A stretch of 64,000 nucleotides of DNA from NCBI GenBank assembly GCA_025174535.1, contig JALBUN010000023.1, forward strand, positions 1 through 64,000, written 5' to 3'. This DNA comes from Cantharellus purpuraceus (Eukaryota; Basidiomycota; Agaricomycetes; Cantharellales; Hydnaceae). Below are positions 1-11,449 of this stretch, piece by piece. Both the position numbers and the translations under genes were made by a program. Below the pieces are notes generated by a model, which was not told where the DNA came from, made no database searches, and worked only from the letters and a program-made list of their open reading frames with translations. Each line of letters begins with the position of its first letter. Positions within the stretch are counted from its first letter, which is position 1.

Positions 1-130
1 AGGAGGGTGGATAATATGGGTAGGTCTGAAATTATCTTCCACCTCCTCTGACTCCACTCCAATAGATACTCTGTCTATATTGATGGTGGATCCTATGGTG
101 TTCACCTGACTAAGCAAACTGAATAGATCT

Positions 131-601
131 CAAATGTTCCAGGTTCATCTATCTGATATAATCCTTCTTGCCACATGCTCTGCTTGATCTACTCTGCTGG
201 ACCTATCCATGATTTCTAAGGAGTATCACAAGTTCACCAATGTATTCAGCAAGTCCAAAGCTGGCTCTCTAGCAGAACACCAACTGTATGACCTCAAGAT
301 TGAGTTGGATGACAACTCCATCCCTCTGCTTGACCCTATCTACTCACTATCCCAAAAAGAGCTACCCACCCTCTGAATGTTCATAGATGAGAATTTGGCC
401 ACAGGCTTCATCCACCCATCCTTATCTCCCTATGGGGCACTGGTCCTCTTTGTCTACAAGAAAGATGGTTCACTCTGTCTATGTGTCTATTTCTGTGGAC
501 TCAATAAAATTGCCAAGAAAGACCAGTACCTACTACCCTGTACTGTGGACCTACTCAAGAGTCCACACAAAGCTAAGATCTCCTCCACTGGCTCAAAATA
601 A
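131..601 (+). mobile_element. Ty3/gypsy reverse transcriptase fragment (degenerate)
   Basis: Conceptual translation reads through the pre-RT and first RT region of a Ty3/gypsy pol: an EYHKFTNVFSKSKAGSL-like segment, then [50 protein letters not shown] and KKDQYLLP. These match the conserved boxes of basidiomycete gypsy pol proteins. A TGA at 374-376 interrupts the frame where the family normally has an Arg codon, which is a CGA to TGA change. The RT stops soon after the LP box, before the catalytic YxDD box, so the element is dead. The strand is opposite to that of the neighbouring gag fragment. Family assignment is from remembered motifs. Confidence 0.8.
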
Positions 602-975
602 TCTAGCATGGTGCCCTTGAGATAGGACATGGCAAAAATGACTTTCACCCAATCAGATGTAAATGTGTTGGGGTGGTCACAGAAGTTCAACTGGCATTGT
701 ACTAAGAATGGTTGGAGTTTGTGCAGGTCAGAGCCATTGAAAAGGCTGGATTCCCAGACCTTGATCTGGGACTTAGACGCCTGTGGGGTACAGATACTGC
801 TGGTGAGCAGGGAGATGGCTTGCATCAGATTTGGGGAGGATGAGGTGACATCCTCTTCATTGATAGCCTCAATATGGTTGTGCTGCAGACAATAGCCCAG
901 AATAGCTGAGACATAGACACTGTGCTCTAACACTCTCCTAAGTGAGAAAGGCTGTTGATCAGGCCCACAGTGCAA
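590..975 (-). mobile_element. Ty3/gypsy Gag fragment (degenerate)
   Basis: The minus-strand frame contains LFNGSDLHKLQPFLVQCQLNF followed by [18 protein letters not shown]. These are the start and middle of the retrotransposon Gag domain of fungal gypsy elements (usual form FxGSDPRKLRxFLxQCQLNF...KVxFAxSYLKGTALDYFEP). The reading frame is open over about 130 codons, but no zinc knuckle, protease or intact element follows. It abuts the RT fragment tail to tail at about 590-600, on the opposite strand. In an intact element gag precedes pol on the same strand, so this locus has been inverted or is two separate insertions. Confidence 0.75.
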
Positions 976-2067
976 TGCCTTCTCTCAGACAACCTGGGTT
1001 CCACAAGCAGAATGCATTGCATTTGCTGCACATAGTACTGTAGGTCACCTAATCAACATCTTCAACAACTTCTTCACCTCCTTCCCTTACATCTCTTTGT
1101 TCAGCAGCCATATTCAGCTTGATTCTATAATGAATATGGTGCCAAAATTTATCCCAGCACCCTATGCCTTATTCATCATGTTCAGCTCAGAGAAATACTC
1201 AATTCATCTGGAAATGGTCTCCAAGGTTTTGAGGGTTCCTGATCACACATACTGTAATAGTGATCTGGATGTGAATGCATATTAGTGTACCTCCAGCAGG
1301 ATCAGCTGGTGTGCTTGATTTGGCCAGTGAAGGCATGTGGCACATGAGTGCCAGTCTCTTCATCGATCCAGGGTGTGTCTTCCAGGGTCTCTGCAACAGC
1401 TCCAAGACCCGTGCTCTCTCCTCCCTCAGTGTGGATGGTAGGGAGGCAACTGTCGTTGCTAGCAATAGCTGTAAGTCCTAGAGTTAGGGAGTGAATACCA
1501 GCAGAGGTTCTGACAACCTACATTTGGTTTTTGGGGAACCTGGCCAGGCACATGAAGTTACAGAAGAAACATCTGTCCAGTTGTCATCATGAGGAATGAT
1601 CACTATACCCCAGAGTGGAGGATATTCTTTGATGGCTCAGGCACAGGTCTTAGAGGGCCCAGAAACAGGAAATGGAGTACTGGGAGACATTATACCACAG
1701 TGCTAGCTTGAAGTGACTCAGGAAGATGGCATTGGTGAGTCAGTCCGGCGTTGAGAATCATTGGCGTTGAGAGTCATTTCAGAGAAATGAGTCAATAGCC
1801 TGTACTGTACTCCATACAGCACTGCCTCTCTGAAAAATCAAGGGCCAGGTGTACATGGGACAGTGTCCGTGGCAAAACACCAACGTAGGTGACCCCATGC
1901 ATGCCTCTTTAACCTGGACATAATGACAGAAACATGGATAAACAGTAGGAACAGATGGGAGGCTCATTTGCAATTTGTAAATGAGCCTTCCATGTGTCTC
2001 TATTGCTTAACCATGTTTCTGTGGAGGATGACCGAGTAAATCTAATACATGATAATATGGATCTTGT
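976..2067. other. Retroelement-derived or unassigned sequence
   Basis: No gene recognised. Short open frames exist on both strands (for example 1199-1465 minus and 1097-1285 plus) but none shows a domain or splice-consistent continuation. The stretch next to the Gag fragment may be more of the same decayed element. No LTR pair or target-site duplication could be seen by eye. Confidence 0.4.
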
Positions 2068-4510
2068 CTAGAGCTTTGTGCGTGCTGACTCGGCAGCGTA
2101 TTGGTCCTGCAGTACCCGACGCAATATTTTGCCTGACAAAATTTGTCAACATGTCAGTGAAAGCTCGGCGGGCAGATTGCTCGTGCCCGCTGACCTGTAG
2201 AATTCTTTGGAATCTGTCGAATAACACCATAATGCGTCAATAAAAAAACGCTTCTAGAACAACTCGCTCTCACCTCGGGCACAAACTGGATACCTCCCCT
2301 CAACCACTTGTACTTGCTCAAATGCGTCTTGACCCACCGCTCGAGCCTCTCGCGTGCGTCCTGTTCGCCCAGCTGTACACCCTGCGCCGTCAGCACCACC
2401 CATGCTCGTGGATTTCTCTCATCCGACGTGCGCGCCCCGGGCATCTGCACCCCAGCAACTGCCGCGTCGCTCACGATCCCACTGGGCTCACTGAATAGCA
2501 CCTCCTCAATTTCCGCCGGCGACACCTGGAGACCAGAAATTTTGAGCGTGTCCTATTTTGTTTGGTGTTAGCGTTGCAATTTATGTTTACAACCAAGACA
2601 TAGGGTGAACGTGCAGATCATGTGGGGAGCAAGAGTATGTGCAGTCATACCTTGGCCCGATCTTCAAACCAGAAACTGCCTTTAGTGTTCGCTTTGAAGA
2701 GATCCCCGGTTCTGAGCCAGCCGCCTGAGAAGAATGTTTCCTTGGTTGCTTCTGGGTTATTCCAATAACCTGCCACCATTAAGCGAGTAGGTGGTGAGAT
2801 TGAGCATGTTAGGCCCTGGTAGTGAGATACGTACCGAGCGTAACATTGTCTGCTTTAATATATAGCTCTCCAGATTCATTAGGAAGGCAATGTGTCCCGT
2901 CTGGGCGCAGGATCATAGCATCGACGCCTGGGAGCAAAATTCCTGAAACATGTGTGAGTTTACTAAACCGACTGCATTGTCACATGGAAAATGAACCTAT
3001 GGAGGTCGAGTCGGATTCTACACGACCCTCCAGTAGACCCGGTTGTGCTTGTGCCATTAGCGACAAGGTCTGTGATCAAAATTAACCACACTTTCCTTGT
3101 CCAAATGTGACAATACGTACAGCTTCTGACATGCCATAACCTGACAAGGTTATTGTCAGTGAGCATGATTACCAAATGAAGCACCACTAGGTCTAACCTT
3201 GGGTCATGCGGGCAGTCTTTGGTAGCGCGCTCTCAAACTTGTCCGACAATTTCGCCGGTAGACTTGCTGCCCCGCTCGTGGCTGCTATGATAGAAGAAAA
3301 GTCAGTCTTATCAAATTCAGGGTCGTTGACCAGTTGATAAATGACGGACGGAACCATCAGAAGGATGGTTATACGGTATCTGTGAAGATATTGTATGTTA
3401 AAAACTTGGAAAGGAGTGTCATATGGTGATATACTTGGGAATGACCTTAAGGGCAGTCTTTACGTCCCATCGTGGTAAGAGAACAATCGTCGTTGGCCGC
3501 AGCATTGTTCTGGAAAGGGAAGATTAAGTGTTACGAGACAAAAGTGGAGCACGGACGGACCTCAGACACATGAAGTGAAGACCATAGGCGTGGAACATGG
3601 GCAAGTACCCTAGGACAATTGGGATCTCGTTGGGATCTGGTGGGGGCTGGGAGGAGTCTTTCAGCTGATGAAAACCGGAAGCGACGAGCAAAAGTTTCAA
3701 CATTCATATGTTCTTGCGCTATCAACACGCCCTGCATCATAGTGAACACAAGGTTCCCGTGAGACACCATTACAGCTGATATTATGGAACATGAGCCAAG
3801 TCCATTGCAAACATTAGGAATCCGCTAGACAGTACCTTTAGGAAGCCCAGACGTCCCGCTTGAAAAGACCAAGTATGCTAACGTGTCTTTACCAGCCTGT
3901 CGGACTGGCTCTCGAGGAATTTTGTTAGACCGCACTTTCTCGATCAGTTGTCCAAAGCTTGGTCGATTTAAACCTGTGGTATCTTGTCCTTCAAGGATGT
4001 AAATGCGATCCACTGGGAAGCCAGTATCATGGGCGATGGGCAAATATTGGGAAAGGAGAGAAGCGTGAACGAAGATATATGTCGCTTTTGATATCACGAT
4101 GCTATGACGCAACTCGCGTGGTGGCGCATGGGTTGAAAAGAGCGCAAAGGGTGTCGTGATGGCAATCAAGGAATGCACCAGGACCATATAGTCCTTTAAA
4201 CTTCTGGTGTTAGCATGAAGAGCGAGTAACCGTTCCGCCCAATGCTCACAAGACAGTTGTCACTCAAGACGCCAATGAGGTCGTTTGAAGTGAAACCCAA
4301 CCCCCCGACATTCTTCTCAGCACCTAGGGCTGTTGCTCCATCGTACAATCTTTCTATAAATTCCGAGCGGGTACGCGTCTGTCCGGTGACGCCGTCAATA
4401 TACAGGACATGGTCAGGTATCTCTGATTGTTGGGGTCCACGAAATATAAAGTTGTGGTAATTTGTAGGTGGCAGTGCCGGTAGAGGGGGATACAGAGAAC
4501 GCAGATACAT
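2068..4510 (-). CDS. AMP-binding acyl-CoA synthetase / 4-coumarate-CoA ligase-like protein
   Basis: Adenylate-forming enzyme of the ANL superfamily. It is expected to activate a carboxylic acid with ATP and ligate it to CoA; the substrate is unknown. I chose the ATG at 4508-4510 (MYLRSLYPPLPALPP) because an in-frame family-like N-terminus starts there. Splice-consistent exons: 4510-4250 joins 4193 (intron 56 nt) and 4193-3836 joins 3775 (60 nt); further exons follow. Motifs in order: P-loop YLVFSSGTSGLPK, MVSHGNL, LPMFHAYGLHF, LLMVPSVIYQL, SSIIAATSGAASL, YGMSEA, GELYIKADNVTLGYWN, GWLRTGDL, FEDRAKDTLKISGLQVSPAEIEE and a C-terminal PKNSTGKILRRVL after a last intron with acceptor TTGTCAG. The protein ends ...RTKL, a weak PTS1-like peroxisomal signal. 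One splice near 3680-3750 is unresolved. It appears intact and lies downstream of a short tandem duplication. Confidence 0.85.
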
Positions 4511-4519
4511 GATGGCGGT

Positions 4520-4640
4520 GAAGCGAGAAACTGTCAGAATAGCCTCGAGACCGGAAGAATGGACGAAAAGGAAACCGAGGCTTGAAAGCGAGAAGCTGCC
4601 TCGGGACCGGCCGAACGGACGAAAAGGAGGCCGAGGCTTA
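4520..4640. repeat. Tandem duplication upstream of the ligase gene
   Basis: Two adjacent imperfect copies, about 4520-4583 and 4585-4639. They share aagcgagaa, gcctcg-gaccgg, acgaaaagga and ccgaggctt blocks. They lie directly upstream of the ligase ATG, in its likely promoter or 5' leader. Confidence 0.6.
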
Positions 4641-6014
4641 GCTTGATTAATGCTCACAAATAATAAGTCAATTCACGTGCTAACACGGTGACAGTGCTGT
4701 AGCCTGCCATCCCAAGCGACATCCTTATATCCTTCGAGATAGAAGATTCCCAGGCCGCGTGTAAGGAACTCACGCTGCTGAGTTGCCGGCGTGCGGTGGC
4801 GGCGAGGGAAGAAGTGTTTCGTTTGACGAGGACGGAATGAGGGGAGAGATGTTAGTGGGCCGCGTAAGAAGAGCGTGAGATGTGTGACGAAGATGGATGT
4901 GCTGCCGGTGGTGTCGAAGCACATGCGGCGGTACGGGAACAGGGATAAGGATGACCCAGGAGTAGAACCGGGAAATGATGCAGAGGCATCCTCCATCTCT
5001 GCATCGGCATCGGTTTGCGGCTCCGTGCCAGCCCGCGCGGCCACCGGTAGTGGAAGGAGTGTACTGCGACGCTGGCAGTAGTCGGCACGGTGGTGGTAGT
5101 ACGAGCAACAACAGTGGCGATGCGCCAGACGTTTAGCTGTGTCTCAAGTCTATCTTTCCCTTTCCCTTCAAACTCCGATCATTGTGCAGAAACAATGGTG
5201 CTGCGCGCTTAGTCACCGCTACTTCAACAGTGCAAAGATGTTGAAACTAATTAATACCCCGAAACTGGCATTTTTAATTCTGATGGTACAGCGCGCCCAA
5301 AGTGTAACGAATATCTATCTCAGCTGCTTTTTAGACGATATTGTACCCTCAGACAGGCTGAAACCTCCAGTATATTAGTATGATCTCAGTCGCTATGTGG
5401 GATATATACAACTGAGGGAAAGAGAAAATAACTGGCGGTCATCCTCAAGTATGTCCGCCAGTGCAGAGAATGGAAAACGGACTACTATACCCGTGTCGAC
5501 TAAATATAGTTGACAGTGGATCATGAAGTCCGCGTCGTCCAAGTTTGGTTAACGCCCTGTGGTGTGTACGCGTTCTACATACAGTGTGCAGATGCGACTC
5601 GTGAGAAGCTTAATCGGCCCTTCATCTCAAGGGTACACTCGTAAGCTTGCCATGTGGACCCCCCTCCTGAACTAATTTATCTGCCATGCGTTGGATTGCA
5701 GCACGTGTTGCAGCACGCAAAGTCACAGCACATCACACAGATTATTCAACGCCAGTTGGTTCATTTGGCTAGCTCTTATTCTATGTGTTCTCCCCGGACA
5801 AGAAAACTTACAAAGTGTGATGAAGTTCTATGAGTGTATGAGGCGACTTGCAGTTTTCATTCGTGCACAGTGCGAGGATGCCGGGCAAGTAACACTCAAG
5901 GTCGGCACCATGACAAAGTGACCCACCGAGTCAGCTGCATTTCAGTAGAGTGGATGTCATCGTTTTTTCCACAAGAGACTTGGTCAACAAAGCACGTAGA
6001 TAATATCACACAGT
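4641..6014. other. Intergenic, no gene recognised
   Basis: A GC-rich stretch at 4750-5110 has overlapping open frames on both strands with Pro/Thr/Arg-rich, low-information translations and no recognisable domain. 5130-6014 is AT-richer and shows no convincing coding sequence. Confidence 0.4.
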
Positions 6015-6621
6015 TTAACTACACCAGACGCTCACCTCACGTCCATCCGCCCATTTAATGACGAACTTGTGCTGGAGAATCACCATGTTGCGCTCTCCGG
6101 GCTTATACTTCATGAGCACTTCTAGCGGTGCACACAGCGTATCGAGAAGCGTGCCCGCACGGATCGTGGCACGCTCAGACGCCGATCTAGCGGATGCGAG
6201 AAATGACGCGGTCCTTGCTGGCTGGAGCAGGAGAGGACATGAGCTGAGTGATGCGTGATATAAGGGTGTTGGGAAGGTGCAAGAAAATAAGGCAGAGCGG
6301 GGAAAATGTAACGAGAGGGACGCCGCAGGAAGACCGAGAGAACTTGTAGCCGAGAGGATTGTCGGCGACCTCAAGGGCAGGAAGGCTGCCCACGAGGGCG
6401 TGCGCAGAGGTGGTCAAGGTAGTACCCTTGGCATGGTATGCGGCGCAGTCAAGGAATGCAAGAGGGACGCCGCAGGAAGACCGAGAGAACTTGTAGCCAA
6501 GAGGATTGTCGGCGACCTCAGGGGCAGGAAGGCCAGTAAGAATAAAAAGTGTGTAATCTAGGGTGTCAAAAAGCAGTTGTAAAGCTTGAAGCGAGGATGA
6601 GTCAAGGGAGTTGCGTCCCAA
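6015..6621 (-). pseudogene. Saccharopine dehydrogenase (LYS9-type) pseudogene fragment
   Basis: Minus-strand translations match the C-terminal half of NADP+, L-glutamate-forming saccharopine dehydrogenase, an enzyme of the alpha-aminoadipate lysine pathway that is often fused to spermidine synthase in basidiomycetes. Recognisable blocks are LPAPEVADNPLGYKFSRSS, DRVISRIR, TLLDTLCAPLEVLM, YKPGERNMVILQHKF and ADGRE. Damage is clear. A TAG at 6187-6189 replaces the expected Trp after RIR, frame changes separate the blocks, the LPAPE...CGVPL block occurs twice, and neither the upstream catalytic domain nor the C-terminus is found. It is a dead duplicate, so an intact copy should exist elsewhere in the genome. 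Confidence 0.75.
6315..6533. repeat. 72-bp direct repeat inside the LYS9-type pseudogene
   Basis: Copies at 6315-6386 and 6462-6533 differ at two positions by eye. They encode the same peptide block twice on the minus strand. The high identity means the duplication is recent relative to the decay of the gene. Confidence 0.85.
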
Positions 6622-7960
6622 CTTCCACCCTTGGCGTGCGTATCTGGTTCAGGACCATGAGGCCCCGCTTGCCCGCATCCGGGGGTTGACACAGCCCATC
6701 GTAACGAGATGCGTCCCTGTGGTGATCGCTGCAGGAATGACGGGAGTATGTAGCTGGAAACAGTGCGAGCATGTGCGATGGCGTGCGTGCCTGGGCTCAA
6801 TGAGCACTGTGAAATCGGGCGAAGTGAACAGCCATCGGGAGTACCATTACGGGTGGTGTCACGAGCAGTGTCACAGACGACGCCACTGTAAGGACCCGTG
6901 TCGTGGGTGGTACGCGCATCTGCAGTGGGCATCTGTGCCGGAGGGGTGGACTAGCAATAAAAGGGTAGGATTAGATCCATATATGCTTGAAACAAGTGTC
7001 TTTTGTTCACACTCGAGAAGATAGAACGCATGTCTCACCATTGCCTACATACTCTCTCGGGTGTCCGCTCGCCTTCGATAAGTCAGGCTATCGAGGACGG
7101 ACCCAACGTTGGCTTACTACACACACTCTTATTCAAGTTATTGATATACTTGCTGTTACAAAATACTGCATTAAACTTGCAGAAAGTCCCTCTTGGCTTG
7201 CTCAAGGCCTTTGACCTTTGCACGCTGTCAGCATGAGACCATAAACGCATTAGAAGACTTTATTTTGACCTCCTGTTTACCACTTATCCAGCTCACAGGA
7301 ATTGTACCATCCGGCTTGACACAATATGATGCCGGCGTGCACTGACTTACAACTGCCTTATGATAACATCCTTGTGCAAAACTTTGTTTGCTTCTCCTGC
7401 ATCGTATGGCGCTGACACATGCCTAGGTTTGAGTGTGAAAGTGAGATATGTACACTAGTGCCATTGACGGGTCTACTTCATAGTTCCTTCCCCGCACCAC
7501 CATGACTAAACCAATGGCATCATTGATGTCACCACCTATCACAGTACGTGCACATCTTGGTCTATTAGAGAACAGTATCAATGTGTTTCTGGACCTAAAC
7601 CCACTCTTCAAGATATTCCAGATGCCATCCAAGACACTTCCTATGTACGGAAAAGGATATAGCCTCGGCCTTTTGGATACAAGCGAGCAGCGAAGCATGA
7701 CGGTCTTTATTAATAGGCAAATGATGACCTGGCTTCCCTCCTCATATTCGTACGGCTACGCTTGTGACACCACGGTGGCATGTGAATTTTAAATAGTAAA
7801 TCATATACATCATCCCTTTATCGCGGTAATGTAAGATACTACTTGCAACCTTCATTGACTAAAGGAGCAATGTGCGACGGGAATAATAATAAATACACAA
7901 ATGAAAATGAGTGATTTGATTTAATTCATCGTATCCACAGGGAATGTTGCAGTGGTGCGA
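6622..7960. other. Intergenic, no gene recognised
   Basis: Open frames at 6611-7024 (+), 7423-7698 (-) and 7502-7792 (+) overlap each other and show no domain, signal peptide or splice-supported extension. Some of 6622-6930 may be upstream debris of the LYS9-type pseudogene. Confidence 0.35.
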
Positions 7961-9470
7961 TCAAAAGCCCCACCCGGTCTCCTCGTAGTCGAGCTGAACC
8001 TTCTTGTGTTTGCCGCCAACTGCTGCTGCCTTGCCGTGAGGCTGATACGAGTCATCTTTCATGACCTTGGTCCAATGATCAACAGTATATGATGGCATCT
8101 TGGCACTCTTGTATGTGCCATGCCACTTGTCTTGCCACCGGAAATATAGTCCATAATTGAAACGTCGCAGGCTGTGGTGCACTTGATGATCCGAAGGGGT
8201 CAGGCTGGCGGGGAATCGCAATGCATGAGTACGCCTGATATTGTGCAGAACAGGGGAAACGTACAGGTGAGAGCCGAAGAGTTTCTGTGCAATGTAAAGT
8301 ATAGGATTAAGATGCACAAAGTACCTATGATCGGTAGGCGACTGATCAACATTGTTAAAGAACTGCCATGATGATACGTACGGGTGTGCCTTAAAGCCAC
8401 TGTGTCCCAGAACTGTGGGAGAGAATGTTAGTCTCTAGGAAAAGGAGGATCGCCGACGCATAACACTCACTTGTGGTAGTGAGATTGAGAGAGAGGGGCA
8501 AATTAAGAAGCCAAAAGTTGTGGGAGGCGATGGCGGTCCAAATCGCCCATGGAGTTCCTACACGGCGTGTAAATTCTCCAGCACATTAATCGCTAGAAAA
8601 ACCCACCTGTCTGGTAGAAGTTTTCAAAGGCCTCAGCATATCTGCAATATGAGAGAAAAAATGAATAACGGTCTCGCAGGGTGCTTCCCAATCAAGAAAC
8701 CTACGCAGTGGTGAACAAGTTCATTTCATGGGTGTACTCGTGATGCAGCGCATGCGTCATCTTATACATCCATTTGTCCGTGTGCGCGTGCGTGTGTATG
8801 TAGTAAAACATGGTGTCACTAAAGGAAGGTAAGATGAAAGGAGGGGAGAGTCAGCCATAGATGCGGTCAGGTTGTGGGTGAACTAACTGCATGAACATGT
8901 AGCCGACGAAATACACGAGGAACTCGATTGGGTTGAATCTGTAGGACATTGATTTGGCAGGGGAAAGCCATGTTGCGTTGACATCCAATGTGGGGTTAAG
9001 GTAGAAATAATAGAGATAAACAGAAGGGGAAATGAAGGCCACTGCATTGATGATATTCTGTCGAAGGCTTCGTATCAAGTTGTCTGAAAAGTGCAGGAGA
9101 AATCGTACCGAAGTGTACTCGCGGTTGGTGGGAAGCGGGAAATAACGCTTGAGCTTTCCATTCCGATAGTGGTGCCGCAGGATGCGATATGAAACCTAGT
9201 CGGAGGATGAGACAACTGTTAGGAAAGGTGACATGGTTTCACGCACCTCAACATAGCCAACGGCCAATATAGAGAAAATGAAGGCAATCTGACAGATAGT
9301 GAGCCATGAGGCATCATAAGAACTCGTAGCAATTATACCAAAGATGCCTGGGTGAGGTGCGATGTCTTCGGCAACCAGAAAGACTGCTTGACATCGAGCG
9401 ACTCGGAAGATACAGGAGCGTGTTGAAACTCCAAGAAGGGAGCCGTTAACGTTGTGTCATTAGCGACCAT
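7961..9470 (-). CDS. Sterol desaturase / fatty acid hydroxylase superfamily membrane protein
   Basis: Multi-pass ER-type di-iron oxygenase family protein; the substrate is unknown. Chosen ATG at 9468-9470 (MVANDTTLTAPFLEF). The exons give a TM segment (ICQIAFIFSILAVGYVEV), then SVYLYYFYLNP. Next come three His clusters: HDTMFYYIHTHAH, HALHHEYTHEMN (joined by an intron removing VHPQPDRIYG-stop) and SDHQVHHSLRRFNYGLYF with KWHGTY. The spacing HDxxx(Y)..HxxxH, HxxHHE and DHxxHH fits the superfamily. The C-terminus is ...YEETGWGF. The stretch near 9378-9390 needs a one-base frame change to join the N-terminus to VFLVAEDIAPHPGIFG, and I found no intron that does this. It is either a sequencing or assembly indel, a different first exon, or a recent frameshift. 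Confidence 0.75.
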
Positions 9471-11449
9471 GGTGGTTGAGTATGGGATGCAGTGAGAACA
9501 GGTGCTGGGCGGTTTTTATACACAGGCGACATGCGACCTTCTAAAGCTTAGCATAACCGCTGATGACTATGAGTCTGATGGCTTAGGCATCGCTGTCCTC
9601 GATTCTGATGACCGAAAACTGAGGTCTCTTGCAGCGGCAGGGCTGAAAATACGGGTTGCTGCATTAAGGCATTTACCCCCGGCCGTGGATTCAAGGGGGT
9701 TTCAGGGCCAGCGTGTACCAAGAAGTACTCGGAATGAGGTCCTTGATCCAAGCACAAGAACCTCTCAGCAATGCTTAACAAAAGAAAGAGATCCATGCTC
9801 CAAACTCAAGAGCCTCTCAGCAATGCTTAACGACTAGGATAGAAAGATCAGAGATGCAACTTTGAGAACGGTGGAATATACTAACTTTGAAATCACACGT
9901 GGATACTGCGCAGCCATCGGTCAGCGGCTCCGCGGATGCATCGACAATGCCAGTGCTTGTCCCTTGATGCGCATAACTACTCCTCTCTTCAGTGTTGGAG
10001 ATTAAAGGGTCGGTAAGTGGCCCTGTGGCGCACTACCGAAGGCTAATTAATATAGTCATGTTGGCGTCAACTATGAGAGGCAATCAGGATGTCATAAATG
10101 GGTGATGCACCGTTTTGGCCCTCATGTGCCAAGAGATCTCTGTATACACAAGCCAGCGGCTTCATCGCACTCTTTGTTTGCTGCTTCATATTAAGAAGTC
10201 GTCAGGACCTCTACAGTCACTACCATGTATGTCCATTTTGGGTTTTGAGAAGCAAGACGAGGATGACAGCGAAACTGCGCACTGATGAAGACTCAATTAT
10301 GGAAGGACTCGTCCTAAATGTGGATACGCATGGGTCCACGGCTCGGAAAGTATAGAAATGTTTAGGGCCTGCTGGAGTGGAGTTGACTCTCTTCCATGAA
10401 CTCCAGCCCCTATCCCAGCCCTTGCCTGCCTAAGACTTTCAGCAGCCACCATTGGTGAGTGTGGCCCCTTGACCCCCGTTATTTGATAGGGCGTTTCTTG
10501 ATAACAAATTTGAGGATTGATACAGGTGTTCATTTATGTTGCTACCCGTGTTTGGAACGGTTGGGATGATAGCAGGACGGTGATCACTGACAATAATAAA
10601 CTCAATGGGCATGAGTATCCGGAGGAAATAGGACGCAATTTTCAATGGCGGCCATTCCTTTGCCCTGCCACGTGCAAGGATTAGAAACGAGCGTATCCCG
10701 CGTCGGGCGCTGCTGCTCTGCGTAGGCATCCGTCGCGGCATGGCAAAACCCTAGATGTCATGCATAAACATGGCCTGCAGAGGCAGCTTATATTACCAAT
10801 GTCTAGTATAGCTCTTAGTAAAAAAACAAAAGCACCTTAGTAGGGAGTATTTGTTACCAATCATTACTGGGACGGCTAATAAATTTTTATAAGCCAATAA
10901 TACAAGCGCTAAGGTCATTAATAATTCTCAAAGGTGCTCTACACGTGACAGAAACGTGACAGACTTCAATCACCGCGCTGCGCAGTTGATCGAGGTCGCA
11001 TGTGGAAAACTCTTCACGTGGCTTGCGCAAAAGTTTTTGAATGGCAGGGAGGCTGGCTGTGGTAACCAAAGCGGAGAGAGAGAGGTGAGCCGGGGGAAGG
11101 TGTGCTGATTTCATGGGGTCCAAAAGAAAGGTTTGGTCAGCCGGTGACAATAATGGAGGGTAGAAGGGATAGAGAAGCCATAGAACAGCTCAGGCTGGAT
11201 GGCAGCCATGTGAGGCAAGATGCAGCGTGTTGTGGGTAGGAGTGGACGTGTTCTTTACTATGAAGTTCCCAGGGTGTACTAGTAACTATTATTCCGCCCG
11301 GCATACACCACAGCCCATAATCATTGGTAAAATCAACTCTAATGCTTTTTGTATAGTCTACATTGACAAGTGCATATAATAACCAGGCTACAAAATTCCA
11401 GCTCACTTTCCAAGATTTGGCAAAGCAATGTCCCAAACATGAATCAGAA
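9471..11449. other. Intergenic, no gene recognised; one short tandem repeat
   Basis: A near-46-bp unit occurs twice at about 9745-9835: blocks ending cctctcagcaatgcttaac at 9761-9779 and 9810-9828. Open frames at 10297-10741 and 10887-11150 (both minus) have no recognised domain. Confidence 0.4.

Noticed and set aside
2068..2090. Firm peroxisomal targeting of the ligase
   Set aside because: The C-terminal TKL is only a weak variant of PTS1, so it is noted but not claimed.
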